64,000 nt of DNA from Streptomyces sp. NBC_00344 (lineage in GTDB: Bacteria > Actinomycetota > Actinomycetes > Streptomycetales > Streptomycetaceae). The position numbers and the translations under genes are program-made. The notes under the pieces are model-generated. The model was not told the DNA's origin. It saw only the letters and a list, made by a program, of their open reading frames with translations, and made no database searches. Location of the stretch: contig NZ_CP107996.1 of the NCBI RefSeq assembly GCF_036088315.1, forward strand, positions 6,685,001 to 6,749,000, written 5' to 3'. Of the stretch, positions 33,293-42,253 are shown piece after piece. The number at the start of each line of letters is the position of its first letter. Position 1 is the stretch's first letter.

Positions 33293-35671
33293 TCACGTGG
33301 GCAGGTTCCATTTCTGGTTGGATCCGTTGTTGCAGTCCCAGATATCGAGTTGGGTGCCGTTGGTCGAGTTGAAGCCGGTGACGTCCAGACAGCGTCCGCT
33401 CGCGGGGTTGACGAGCGTGCCGTTGCTGACCGTCCACTGCTGGTTCCCGGCACCGTTGCAGGTCCACAGGTTCACGAGCGAGCCGTTGGCGGTGCCGCCG
33501 CCGACCACGTCCAGGCACAGGCCGCCACTCTGCACAGCTCCGTTGGCCACGGTCCATTGCTGGGCCGAGCTGCCGTTGCAGTCCCAGAGGTCTACGAGGG
33601 CACCCGGGGTGGTCGACGCGGTGTAGTCGTCCAGGCACTTCGCACTGTTCAGGCCGGAGGTGATCGGGCCGGTCACGGTACCGCCCCCGGCACCGGAGCC
33701 CGGGGTGATGGAAAGATTGTCGAACTGATCAGTGCGATAGCCCTGAATGCCGAGGCCGGCCTGGCCGGTCTGGAACGAGGAGTCGTTCACCGAACCGAAC
33801 TGCTTGCCGTCCAGCTTGGCGCTGATCTGTGCACCCTGGAAGGTGAATGACAGATTGTGCCACTGGCCGGTACCGAGGGCCGTCGTCGTCCCGGTCGCCA
33901 AGGTGTGGTTACTGCCGTCGGCGTACATCTTCTCGATCCACCACTGGCCGGTGTCGCGGACGCGCAGGTAGTACGCGTTCATGTGCGACTGCGGGCGCAG
34001 TTGGGTGTTGGCCCGGCCGAGCAGTTCGGTCGTTCCCGCACCACGCAGGTAGACGTCGGAGCTGACGGTGTAGTTGGACCAGGTGGGGTCCCCGATCAGC
34101 GAGTACGAGTCGGAGTCGTCCTGCCACTCGATCGGCTTGACCGGAGCCATCTGCTGCACGCACTTGCCGGAGCGGCCGGCGCACGGCTGGACCTCGAAGG
34201 AGCCCTGCATGTCGGAGAGGTACTTCGCCTCCGCGCCGATGGCAACGTTGTCAAAGTTGTCGGAGTAGGGGAGGGGCAGCGCGTGAGCGGCAGGCGGTGT
34301 TGCGGTGCCCTTGCCCTGGCCGGCGACAGTGCTGACGGTGTAGACGTAACCGGGCTGCATCGTCATTGTGTACGAGCCGTTGCTCGGCGTGATGTCCTGG
34401 GTGTGGATGAAGGACGAGCCGTTGCTGGGCGAGTTCACGTTGGTCGCCCACACATGGACGGCGCCGGTGGACAGACCACCCTTGACCGAGAAGTTCACGG
34501 TCTGCGACGCGTAGGCGGTCGTGGTCTCCAGAATGGTGGAGTAGTCCGAGTTGTTGGTCGACTTCAGGGTCACGTAGGTGCCGTTCGACTCCGAGCCACC
34601 GATGTAGCCCGACGCTGAATCGATGAACTTCCAGCCGGGCTGGGTGAACTGGGTGACCTGTGCGGTGGCCCAGGTACTCGCCCCGATCTGGTACTTGCCC
34701 GACCACGGGGAGGCGGCGGTGGCGAGACCGACGGTGTCGTAGGGCAGGTTGGGGTAGATCGCGGCGATCAATGGCCAGTTGAAGTAACTGGTCATCCTGG
34801 CATCGATGTAACCACGGGTGATGGCACGGATCAGCGCGGGAGCCCCGGTGTTCATGTCCTGCGAGCCGTTCTCGCTGTCCCACAGGGGCTTGCCGTTCTC
34901 CTTTGCCGCCGTTGTGCTCGAGCAGGTGTGGGCGTTGCCGCCGTCCCCGCCCTCGCACGAGTAGTGCGCGCCGATGATGGACACGGCGTTGTTGAAGGCG
35001 GTGTTCTTGGCCATGTCGTCGGCCACGCCCCAGCCGCTGTCGTCGGCGACGAGCTGAACGCCGTTGTAACCGTGCGAGTTGAGCGCGGAGCGCAGCTGCA
35101 CGAACCAGTCGGCGTCGTGCCCGCGTTCGTTCCAGCCACCGAGATACGTGATGTTCAGGTTGTGCTGCTTGGCGCAGTCCAGCCAGGAGATCAGGTAATT
35201 GATCGTGTCGGTGGACCAGAATCCGCCGTTGATCCAGCCGGGTGCGGCCCAGGCCAGGCCGTAGAGACCAATGTTGGGGTTACGGGCCTTGGCCTGCTCG
35301 GCCAGCCAGAATTCGTAGCCGGCGTCGCAGTTGATGGTGCCCTTGCTGTGCTCGATCGAGGGCTCTGAGCCGTCGGTGGAGTTGGCGTCGCCGCCGATCT
35401 CAAGCTTGAGCAGCTGGAGGTTGGCTCCGTAGCCGGGCTTGAACATGTAGTCCAGGATCTGGGACTGCTCGGTGGCCGGATAGTCCGTCAGCAGACGGGA
35501 GTTGCCGCCGCCACCACTGATCGCGCCTATTCCGTCGAAGGTCCGGCCGCTCTGGCCGCCGTCGACACTGATGGACGTCGTCGCGGCCTGCGCGGGAACG
35601 GCACTCACCGCCAGTACCGCAGCGAGGAGCGTCAGCACCCATAAGGGGGCAAGTCTCCTTAGGTGTCTCAC
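33293..35671 (-). CDS. secreted GH59 galactosylceramidase-like glycosidase with ricin-type lectin domain
   Basis: 792 aa secreted enzyme. A signal peptide (HLRRLAPLWVLTLLAAVLAV, ending AQA) is followed by the GH59 catalytic domain: GIGAISGGGGNSRLL, acid/base Glu in LGGWNERGHD and nucleophile Glu in LWDSENGSQD. A beta-rich middle region follows, and the C-terminal 130 residues are a ricin B-type trefoil (CBM13) with repeated LxDxWDCNG and QQWT motifs. GH59 enzymes release galactose from galactosylceramide or beta-galactosides. The GTG at 35671 has AAAGGA 8 bases upstream and is preferred over the ATG at 35680, which abuts the Shine-Dalgarno. Confidence 0.9.
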   Translation of the reverse strand: MRHLRRLAPLWVLTLLAAVLAVSAVPAQAATTSISVDGGQSGRTFDGIGAISGGGGNSRLLTDYPATEQSQILDYMFKPGYGANLQLLKLEIGGDANSTDGSEPSIEHSKGTINCDAGYEFWLAEQAKARNPNIGLYGLAWAAPGWINGGFWSTDTINYLISWLDCAKQHNLNITYLGGWNERGHDADWFVQLRSALNSHGYNGVQLVADDSGWGVADDMAKNTAFNNAVSIIGAHYSCEGGDGGNAHTCSSTTAAKENGKPLWDSENGSQDMNTGAPALIRAITRGYIDARMTSYFNWPLIAAIYPNLPYDTVGLATAASPWSGKYQIGASTWATAQVTQFTQPGWKFIDSASGYIGGSESNGTYVTLKSTNNSDYSTILETTTAYASQTVNFSVKGGLSTGAVHVWATNVNSPSNGSSFIHTQDITPSNGSYTMTMQPGYVYTVSTVAGQGKGTATPPAAHALPLPYSDNFDNVAIGAEAKYLSDMQGSFEVQPCAGRSGKCVQQMAPVKPIEWQDDSDSYSLIGDPTWSNYTVSSDVYLRGAGTTELLGRANTQLRPQSHMNAYYLRVRDTGQWWIEKMYADGSNHTLATGTTTALGTGQWHNLSFTFQGAQISAKLDGKQFGSVNDSSFQTGQAGLGIQGYRTDQFDNLSITPGSGAGGGTVTGPITSGLNSAKCLDDYTASTTPGALVDLWDCNGSSAQQWTVANGAVQSGGLCLDVVGGGTANGSLVNLWTCNGAGNQQWTVSNGTLVNPASGRCLDVTGFNSTNGTQLDIWDCNNGSNQKWNLPT

Positions 35672-36461
35672 AACTGACATCCTTTCACTGGGAGAATCGC
35701 GCACAGTGTGGTGTCGTGTTCGTTTCCGAGTCAATACTCCCGACAAAAAGACAGAAGTGAACAAGTCAACGGTGGAAGCGCGCGGCGTCGTCGGCTGTCC
35801 GGCCGCGCCGGGAGAGGGAAGCCGTCTTTTGGCGACTGTGGTCGGCATGCCGGACTCTCGCCGAGGTCGCAGCGGTCGAGGGTGGGGGTTGCGCTGTGCG
35901 CACCATCGCGTTTGGCAACGTTGTCATCATGGATCGGACGTGGTGCAGCCCATGAGCCTCCCGAAGGCTCTGGCCGGATGCGGTGGGGTGCATCGACGAT
36001 GCCGGAGAACGCTCTCCGAAACTAACCAGCCGTCATGGCCGCGTCAATGGTCCGGTGATATGGGTCGCCCGGGTGTGCCGTCAGGTCTCCGATGTGCGGC
36101 ACCCCGAAGCCGGGATTCCGTCCAACTGCGCGGCGCACCGGTACGGTTCGATGGACAACGTCAGGCGAGTCAGGACGCCGACGGGGAACGCAGCGCTGCG
36201 TTCCCCGCACCCCGCCAGCAGGCGCTGCCGGGGTGCGGAGTCCTCGCGAGCACCGAGCGGCATCCGACTGACATGACGGCTCAGGACGCCTGTTCGGCGG
36301 CTGCAGCCGACGGGTAGCCGGGCCTGATATCCAGTGAAGGCGCCCTGAATTCCGGCCGAACAGGAAACCGGCGGATGCTGATTCGGTACGCGGACGCAAT
36401 CGGCGCGATCGGAGGCCATCGCCGCGGGCCGCTGCACCCGCCGGCGACGTTCCGCAGCTGC
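35672..36461. other. long intergenic region upstream of the GH59 gene
   Basis: 790 bases. Close to the gene, two TTGACT hexamers on the leftward strand (about 35743 and 35772) could be -35 elements. The LacI-type palindrome at 35913-35926 is the clearest signal. Bases 35930-36461 contain no convincing gene. Confidence 0.5.
35913..35926. promoter_or_regulatory. LacI-type operator upstream of GH59
   Basis: TGGCAACGTTGTCA: a 14-bp near-perfect palindrome (one mismatch) with the central CG and AACGTT core common to LacI-family operators of Streptomyces sugar genes. It lies 242 bases upstream of the GH59 start, so sugar-responsive control is likely. No LacI gene is in the window. Confidence 0.55.
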
Positions 36462-36947
36462 TCAGCTTGTCAGGCCCGCGAACATGCCGGGCTCGTATGA
36501 ACCCCCCTGGTTGCGCACGATCACACCCAGCCGATTGGCCGCGTTGATCATGGCGACCAGATAGACCAGCGCGGCGATCTGGTCGTCGTCGTAGTACTTG
36601 CGTACCTGGTCCCAGGTCTCCTCGGCCACGCCGTGCTGGGCGTCGGCGATGCGGGTGCCGTCCTCGGCGAGCGCCAGCGCGGCTCGCTCGGCCTCGGTGA
36701 ACACGGTGGACTCGCGCCAGGCGGCGACCAGATGGAGCCGGACCGCGGTTTCGCCGGCGGCCGCCGCCTCCTTGGTGTGGTAGTCGACGCAGAAACCGCA
36801 TCCGTTGATCTGGCTGGCGCGCAGCATCACCAGCTCCTGGGTGTCCTTGGGCAGCGGCGATTGCTGAATCGCCAGGCTGACGTTGGCGAACCGCTTGCCG
36901 ATCTTGGCGCCGATCTCGTTGGTCATCAGGTTGAGACGGGGTTCCAT
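36462..36947 (-). CDS. AhpD-like carboxymuconolactone decarboxylase family protein
   Basis: 161 aa, all-helical. The redox/active-site motif is QINGCGFCVDYHTKEA (C-x-x-C followed by H), as in AhpD-type peroxidase-related proteins. Start ATG at 36947 (MEPRLNLMTNE) is preceded by GAGGA. It is divergent from an ECF41 sigma factor and has a readable ECF41 promoter at 37012-37038. AhpD/carboxymuconolactone decarboxylase proteins are the classic partners of ECF41 sigma factors, so this is very likely its target. Confidence 0.92.
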   Translation of the reverse strand: MEPRLNLMTNEIGAKIGKRFANVSLAIQQSPLPKDTQELVMLRASQINGCGFCVDYHTKEAAAAGETAVRLHLVAAWRESTVFTEAERAALALAEDGTRIADAQHGVAEETWDQVRKYYDDDQIAALVYLVAMINAANRLGVIVRNQGGSYEPGMFAGLTS

Positions 36948-37011
36948 GACGTTGTCCTCACTCGTGGACGGGCGCGCCGCGCGGATCGTTTGCGGCGTCT
37001 GACAACCACGA

Positions 37012-37038
37012 GACGCCGGCGATCCGATCCCTGTGACG
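37012..37038 (-). promoter_or_regulatory. ECF41 promoter of the AhpD-like gene
   Basis: On the leftward strand CGTCACA (37032-37038), exactly 16 bases, then CGTC (37012-37015). This differs at one base from the published ECF41 consensus TGTCACA-N16-CGTC. It would give a 5' leader of about 55-60 bases. Confidence 0.8.
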
Positions 37039-37071
37039 CTGAACCGATGTGACCTGCGCAACGGTCATGGG

Positions 37072-37098
37072 TGTCACAGATCAGCGGGGACCGGCGTC
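37072..37098 (+). promoter_or_regulatory. ECF41 promoter of the sigma factor gene
   Basis: TGTCACA (37072-37078), exactly 16 bases, then CGTC (37095-37098): a perfect match to the ECF41 consensus. Transcription would begin about 37105-37107, at or next to the ATG at 37107, so the mRNA is probably leaderless. Confidence 0.82.
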
Positions 37099-37106
37099 TT
37101 GTGTGT

Positions 37107-38069
37107 ATGGCACGATCAAGAGCAAACAGGCAGGATCCCGCCCTGAGCGAGGGCACCGAGCGGACAACGGGCACAGATGCGCCGCTCACTCGCAGCGGTT
37201 CCATCGACTCCGCCACCGAGGTGTTCGTAGCCCACCGCAACCTGCTGTTCACCATCGCCTACGAGATGCTCGGCTCGGCCGCCGACGCGGAGGACGTCCT
37301 GCAGGAGACCTGGCTGCGGTGGGTGGGCGTCGACCTTGGCACGGTGCACAATCAGCGTGCGTTCCTGGTCCGGATCACCACTCGCCAGGCGCTGGACCGG
37401 CTGCGTTCGCTGGCCCGGCGCAAGGAGTCCTACGTCGGCCCCTGGCTGCCTGAGCCGCTGCTGACCGCGCCGGATGTGGCTGAGGACGTGGAGCTTGCCG
37501 ACAGCGTCTCGATGGCGATGTTGCTGGTGCTGGAGACACTCACGCCCACCGAGCGGGCGGTGTTCGTGCTGCGCGAGGTCTTCGAGCTGGAGTACTCAGA
37601 GATCGCCGAAGCTGTCGACAAGAGCCCGGCGGCGGTCCGCCAGATCGCCCACCGGGCACGTGCACACGTCGCCGCGCGCCGTCCGCGCGGGACGGTTTCC
37701 GCAGCGAAGACCCGAGACGCGCTCGAGGCGTTCCAACGAGCGATCAGGACAGGCGAGATGCAGCCCCTTCTCGACATCCTTTCGCCGGACGTCGTTCTGC
37801 TGGGCGACGGCGGCGGAGTGGTGCGGGCAGCGCTGGTGCCTGTCGTGGGGGCCGGCAGGGTATCCGACGTGCTGGGGCGGATCCCCACCGCGGCGTCGCT
37901 GGAGCCGGCACAGGTCAACGGCTACCCGGCGCTGGTTCTCCGGCTCGACGGCGAGATCGACACCGTCATGGCGGTGCGCATCGACGGCGGCCTCATCACC
38001 GGGCTCTACGCCGTCCGCAATCCCGACAAGCTGTCGTACATGGAGCGAGAGACCGTCCTGCGCCGCTGA
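37107..38069 (+). CDS. ECF41-family sigma factor with C-terminal SnoaL-like domain
   Basis: 320 aa. Region 2 (NLLFTIAYEMLGSAADAEDV followed by LQETWLRW) and region 4 (TPTERAVFVLREVFELEYSE, with SPAAVRQIAHRAR) are followed by a SnoaL-like extension of about 110 residues. ECF41 hallmarks are present: WLPEPL in the linker, DGGG in the extension and NPDKL near the C-terminus. In this group the extension replaces an anti-sigma factor and regulates activity. The frame is open from 37071, but that codon lies inside the predicted promoter, so the ATG at 37107 is the start. Confidence 0.9.
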   Translation: MARSRANRQDPALSEGTERTTGTDAPLTRSGSIDSATEVFVAHRNLLFTIAYEMLGSAADAEDVLQETWLRWVGVDLGTVHNQRAFLVRITTRQALDRLRSLARRKESYVGPWLPEPLLTAPDVAEDVELADSVSMAMLLVLETLTPTERAVFVLREVFELEYSEIAEAVDKSPAAVRQIAHRARAHVAARRPRGTVSAAKTRDALEAFQRAIRTGEMQPLLDILSPDVVLLGDGGGVVRAALVPVVGAGRVSDVLGRIPTAASLEPAQVNGYPALVLRLDGEIDTVMAVRIDGGLITGLYAVRNPDKLSYMERETVLRR

Positions 38070-38299
38070 GTCACCGAGTCCACCCGTCCTCGACGGGCCT
38101 GGCGGATCGCTCCGCGGTCGACGGGCATCACGCACACCACCTTCGAGAGGCTGCCGGTCTTCATGACGCCGGAGGCCAGGGTGGCTCCCGTCGGTGCCAT
38201 GATGATCGTCATCGGTGGTTTGCCGCGGCCGGGACGTCTGGCCGCTGACGAGCCCGCCCCCACCAGGGACAGACCGTGCTGTCCATCGAAGGAGTGCAC

Positions 38300-38755
38300 A
38301 TGGAAGAGCAGACACAGCAGGAACAGGCCAGCCCGGAAGTGCACAAGCGCATCCGGACAAGCTTCGACCGCCAGGGGCTGATGAGCCACCTCGGTGCACG
38401 GCTGACCCACATCGCGCCGGGACGGGTGCACATCGTGCTCCCGAGCCGCCCCGAAGTGACGCAGCAGCACGGCTACTTCCATGCCGGCGCCACCAGCGCC
38501 ATCGCGGACAGCGCCGGCGGCTACGCGGCCTTCACGCTGTTTCCCGAGAACACCGACGTGCTCACCGTCGAGTACAAGATCAACCTGCTCGCTCCGGCCG
38601 TGGGCGACCACATGGAGGCGGTCGGAACGGTCCTGAAGTACGGACGCACGCTGACCGTGTGCCAGTTGGAGGTGTTCGGCGTTCAGGACGGCCGGCGGAA
38701 GCTCGTGGCCAACGGGCAGCAGACACTGATCCAAGTGATCAAGCCCGAGCAGTGA
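38300..38755 (+). CDS. PaaI-type hotdog thioesterase
   Basis: 151 aa hotdog-fold acyl-CoA thioesterase. The motif QQHGYFHAGATSAIADSAGG carries the catalytic H-G-x-x-x-G and Asp positions; the strand VEYKINLLAPAVGDHMEAVG follows as usual. Start ATG at 38300 is set by GGAG 7 bases before. It lies on the same strand as the ECF41 gene, 230 bases further on. Substrates in the family are phenylacetyl-CoA and related aryl- or medium-chain acyl-CoAs. Confidence 0.9.
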   Translation: MEEQTQQEQASPEVHKRIRTSFDRQGLMSHLGARLTHIAPGRVHIVLPSRPEVTQQHGYFHAGATSAIADSAGGYAAFTLFPENTDVLTVEYKINLLAPAVGDHMEAVGTVLKYGRTLTVCQLEVFGVQDGRRKLVANGQQTLIQVIKPEQ

Positions 38756-39229
38756 GCTCGCAGCCGTTGCCGCCGGTCCAGGACCAGTTCACCGATGTGG
38801 CGTGGTAACCGGACACACTGGTACCGGCCCTGCTCGTGGAGGGCCTTCACGGTTATGAAGCCGGCCCGGCTGGTTTCAGTCTCTTCCCGATCCACCCTGG
38901 AGCTGTGTTGAATCCGGCTCAATGCTCGTGACGCGTCTGGTTGTCGTTCCTCCGCCGGACTTGAGCAGGGGTGAGCCTGTGCGGCGGATCGCTGACGGGC
39001 CTCCTGCGGCACGAAGTCACCGCCGTCGAAACCCTGGTTCACGCGTGGCAGGGGCGGATATGCTGCTGCCCATGTACATTTCCGATCCGCACTGACAGGT
39101 CATCCGCCCGCTCCCACTTCATCCTCGTGACGAGGAGTCGCTGGTGGGGCGGCACGCCGATCTGCCGTGTCCACGCGTGCCCCGGCCAGCCATGGCCCGG
39201 TCCCGGCGCGCTCACTTCGGAGACCTCCC
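38756..39229. other. intergenic, no gene seen
   Basis: 474 bases between the thioesterase and MFS genes, both rightward. No protein-like frame, palindrome or strong promoter stands out. Confidence 0.5.
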
Positions 39230-40579
39230 ATGACAAGCCCCGCCAGGGGCAGCGCTTCCTATGGCGCTGTCCTCGCGCTTCCCCATGCCCGAAGTCTGTT
39301 CACCGCCGCCATGCTCGCGCGGCTCTGCTACAGCCTGCTGGGCCTCCCGCTGCTGCTCTCATTGCGGGAAGGCACCGGCTCCTACGTCGTAGCCGGCACC
39401 GCAACCGGCCTGTTCGGGCTGGTCACCGCCTTGCTCGGGCCCGCCAGGGCCCGACTGGTCGAGCGGCATCATGCCGCGCTGGTGCTCCTGGCCGTCAGCT
39501 ACACGCTGCTCCTGTGCGCACTGGGCATTGTCTGCGCCTTCCACCTGCCTGCCCCACTCATCATCTGCCTCGCGGTACTGACGGGCGTGTTCCCGCCCCC
39601 TGTAGGGCCACTGATGCGCAGCCTGTGGGGGAGACTGGTCGAGGACGAGATGCAGCGGCAGTGCGCGCTGAGCCTGGACACGGCGGCCGAGTCCACCGTC
39701 TTCGCGCTCGGCCCCGTCCTCGGCGGCTTCCTGGTCTCAGCCTCCAGTGCCCCTGCGGTGGTTGAGGCGTGTGCGGCACTGACGCTGGTCGGCTTCGGCC
39801 TGCTGGCTGCGACCCTGCGGGGGACCCCCGCTGGGGTGCGCCTGACCGCGGCCGTTCGCACCCGAAGTCCTTTGGGCGCTGTGGGGTTCCTTCCTCTGCT
39901 GCTGCCTGTGCTGGGAACCGCGGCGGCGCTGTCCCTCATCGAGATCGCGATCGTTGCCGCCTGGGGCACGGTGGCGGCGGGGGCGCTGACGACGTCGTTC
40001 TCGATCGGCGGCGTCATGGGCGGTCTGGTGTACGGCCGATACCGCTGGCGCGGCGCTCTCGCACGCCGACCGCTCGTGCTGGTCGCTGTCTCTGCCCTCT
40101 GTTACGCGGCTCCCGCGCTGGTCTACGCCGTGCCGGCCACCGGGGTGGCCCTGGTGCTGGCCGGCGCTTGCGCCGACGTCCTCCTGATCACGGTCTACCA
40201 GCTCGTCGAGGTACTGGTTCCCGAGGGTTCTCGCACCGAAGCCGGCGCGTGGGTCAACACCGCCTACAACCTGGGTGCGGCTCTGGGTGCGGCTGCCGGT
40301 GGTGTCCTGGTCGACCGAACTGGTCCGGCCTCGGGATTCGTCGGCGCTACCGGGTTGCTCGGTTGCTGCGTAGTGATCGGCGCTCTGGTCACACCGTGGC
40401 GAAGTGTGACGGGAGCCGAAGTGCCCTTCCGTACCGATCCGCCGGCAGCCGACGAAGGGGCGCCCCCGCCTGAGCCCGGGGTGCCGGGTACGACTACCGC
40501 ATCGTCAGCGGAGACCGGGAGCCACGGGAAAGCCACTGCTCGATCATCCGGTGCGGCTGAGCGCACGCATCCTGAGTGA
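39230..40579 (+). CDS. MFS transporter
   Basis: 449 aa with twelve membrane helices and a hydrophilic 50-residue C-terminal tail rich in Pro, Ser and Thr. The loop after the second helix is weakly conserved (LGPARARLVERHHAAL), and a second-half copy is seen in YGRYRWRGALARRP. The layout matches Streptomyces exporters of unknown substrate. The ATG at 39230 has GGAGACC upstream; the in-frame extension before it is not membrane-like. Two perfect hairpins follow the gene. Confidence 0.87.
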   Translation: MTSPARGSASYGAVLALPHARSLFTAAMLARLCYSLLGLPLLLSLREGTGSYVVAGTATGLFGLVTALLGPARARLVERHHAALVLLAVSYTLLLCALGIVCAFHLPAPLIICLAVLTGVFPPPVGPLMRSLWGRLVEDEMQRQCALSLDTAAESTVFALGPVLGGFLVSASSAPAVVEACAALTLVGFGLLAATLRGTPAGVRLTAAVRTRSPLGAVGFLPLLLPVLGTAAALSLIEIAIVAAWGTVAAGALTTSFSIGGVMGGLVYGRYRWRGALARRPLVLVAVSALCYAAPALVYAVPATGVALVLAGACADVLLITVYQLVEVLVPEGSRTEAGAWVNTAYNLGAALGAAAGGVLVDRTGPASGFVGATGLLGCCVVIGALVTPWRSVTGAEVPFRTDPPAADEGAPPPEPGVPGTTTASSAETGSHGKATARSSGAAERTHPE

Positions 40580-40641
40580 CCGACTTCGGCGGGCTGCGGC
40601 GCTGTACGAAAGACGGCATTCGGCCCCCGAGTTCGTGTGAC

Positions 40642-40665
40642 GTGCGGTGCTCCCGAGCACCGCAC
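40642..40665 (+). terminator. perfect hairpin after the MFS gene
   Basis: GTGCGGTGCTC pairs perfectly with GAGCACCGCAC across CC: an 11-bp stem 63 bases after the MFS stop codon. Likely terminator or mRNA 3' stabiliser. Confidence 0.6.
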
Positions 40666-40733
40666 TTGGTGCGAGTGCCGCCTCGGGCCCTCCGGCACCG
40701 CGCCGGCAGGCTGCGTCCGGGCCCTTTTCGGTG

Positions 40734-40781
40734 GGGCACATGGGCACATTGGCACGTGGGCAATTGGGCACGTGGGCATGT
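40734..40781. repeat. tandem degenerate 8-mer repeat GGGCACRT
   Basis: Six head-to-tail units: GGGCACAT, GGGCACATT, GGCACGT, GGGCAATT, GGGCACGT, GGGCATGT. The last two also form the left arm of the palindrome at 40769-40790. The block lies in the gap before the DinB-like gene and ends 57 bases before its start. Confidence 0.7.
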
Positions 40782-40790
40782 GCCCACGTG
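40769..40790. promoter_or_regulatory. 22-bp inverted repeat upstream of the DinB-like gene
   Basis: CACGTGGGCA and TGCCCACGTG flank the dinucleotide TG. The arms are perfect over 10 bp. It may be a regulator binding site for the DinB-like gene or part of a transcription-termination structure. Confidence 0.5.
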
Positions 40791-40838
40791 GACGGCGCAG
40801 GCCGGGGAGCTGTCCTTATGGTGCGGTAGCGTCCGGAC

Positions 40839-41339
40839 ATGAAAGCCAATGAGTTCTCGACCGCCACCGAGCGGGAAGCCCTCTGCGGCTTTCTTGACAC
40901 ACAGCGCGCCGCGCTGGTTCGGACAATCGATGGTGTTTCCGACACGAGCGCCCGCATAACTCCGACGGCGAGCTCGTTGTCCCTGATGGGCCTGCTCAAA
41001 CACTCCGCACTCTGGGAGCGCAGGTGGTTTCAGGTCATCGTCGCGGGGTGGGTGCTTCCTGGCGAGTGGCCCGAAGCGGAGGGTCAGGACTGGAGTGACG
41101 AGGACTTCCGTGTGGACGAGCAGGACTCGGTGAAGCACTGGACGGGCTTCTTCGAGGAGCAGGTGGCCATCTCACGGGAAATCACCGCAGGTCTGGCGCT
41201 GGAGACTCCGTGCAGCCGACCCGATCTGGCGGACCGGAATCTGCGCTGGGTCCTGCTCCACATGATCGAGGAGACTGCCCGGCATGCCGGCCATGCGGAC
41301 ATCATTCGGGAGAGCCTCGACGGCAGCCGCGGTATGTAG
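40839..41339 (+). CDS. DinB-family protein (DUF664 type)
   Basis: 166 aa four-helix-bundle protein. The first metal-ligand histidine is in LMGLLKHSALWERRWF and the others in LHMIEETARHAGHADIIRE, giving the H-x-x-x-H pattern of the DinB/YfiT family with one more His upstream. Such proteins are thiol-dependent transferases or of unknown role. Start ATG at 40839; a Shine-Dalgarno is weak. The upstream gap carries an unusual repeat/palindrome cluster. Confidence 0.85.
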   Translation: MKANEFSTATEREALCGFLDTQRAALVRTIDGVSDTSARITPTASSLSLMGLLKHSALWERRWFQVIVAGWVLPGEWPEAEGQDWSDEDFRVDEQDSVKHWTGFFEEQVAISREITAGLALETPCSRPDLADRNLRWVLLHMIEETARHAGHADIIRESLDGSRGM

Positions 41340-41521
41340 CGTTCTGTCACAGGCCCGATCCGGCGCAGGGTCCTGCTGACGGCACGAATTCGGCGCCGCC
41401 GCCCGGCGGCTCTTCAGGCGGCCTCCCTTTTCCTCGCCCGGCGCGCGACGGCGCACCAGCGGGTGCGCAGGTTCGCCCCCGCTATGGCGGACGGACGGAC
41501 CGGTTGCCTAGGGTCCTCCCT

Positions 41522-42055
41522 ATGCCCGAGCTGCAGCTGCTTCGTCCGGACCATGTCCCTGCGCTCCTCGCCTTCGAGCGGGAGAATCGTGCCTACTTCG
41601 CGGCGTCCATCCCTGATCGGGGCGAGGACTACTTCGCCCGTTTCGACGAGCGGCATCGTGACCTGCTGGCCGAACAGGGGGCCGGGGTCTGCTTTTTCCA
41701 CGTGCTGATCGGCGCGATGGACGAAGTGCTGGGGCGGGTCAACCTGGTCGATGCGGCGGATGGCGTTGCCGGGCTCGGGTATCGGATCGCAGAACGGGCC
41801 GCGGGCCGGGGGCTGGCCACCTCGGCCGTGCGGGAGGTGTGCGGCCTTGCCGCCGGCACGTACGGGTTGACCGCCCTGCGGGCCGCCACCACCCTCGACA
41901 ACGCGGCGTCCCGAGCCGTGCTGGCCCGTACCGGGTTCGCAGTGACCGGTGAGACGCGGCTCTCCGGTCGACCCGGCCTGACGTATCGTCGCGGCCTCGG
42001 GGATTTCTCCGCTCCGCGTATCGATGTCGGTCACCCCGGTTCGGCGCCGAATTGA
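41522..42055 (+). CDS. GNAT-family N-acetyltransferase
   Basis: 177 aa, similar to RimJ/RimL-type enzymes. The acetyl-CoA-binding segment is YRIAERAAGRGLATSAVREV and the C-terminal signature LRAATTLDNAASRAVLARTG follows. TAGGGT lies only 7 bases before the ATG at 41522 and no Shine-Dalgarno is visible, so a leaderless transcript is plausible. The substrate cannot be told: family members acetylate ribosomal protein N-termini, amino acids or drugs. Confidence 0.88.
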   Translation: MPELQLLRPDHVPALLAFERENRAYFAASIPDRGEDYFARFDERHRDLLAEQGAGVCFFHVLIGAMDEVLGRVNLVDAADGVAGLGYRIAERAAGRGLATSAVREVCGLAAGTYGLTALRAATTLDNAASRAVLARTGFAVTGETRLSGRPGLTYRRGLGDFSAPRIDVGHPGSAPN

Positions 42056-42253
42056 CTCGCGCCCGCAGAGGGCAGCCCCCTGGCTCAGGACCAAGCCGAG
42101 GTCCGCACACGTGCCGGACTCGGCGTCGTGGTCGCCGAATCCGGCGAGGAGGCCGAGCGGCGGTCCGGGCGCGGGCGGAGGCCGACTACCCGCCGGGGGT
42201 ATCGTCGGGAGTTGCGTCTGTCGGGCGCGCTCGATGCGAGGAGGGAATGAGCA

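Noticed and set aside
37071..37106. Upstream in-frame start for the ECF41 gene
   Set aside because: These codons lie within the predicted ECF41 promoter, so they would not be in the mRNA.
38006..38299. Leftward frame with a readable stretch (MTIIMAPTGATLASGVMKTG) near the end of the ECF41 gene
   Set aside because: Briefly looked like an NmrA-type N-terminus, but the Gly pattern does not fit and it runs into the sigma gene antisense.
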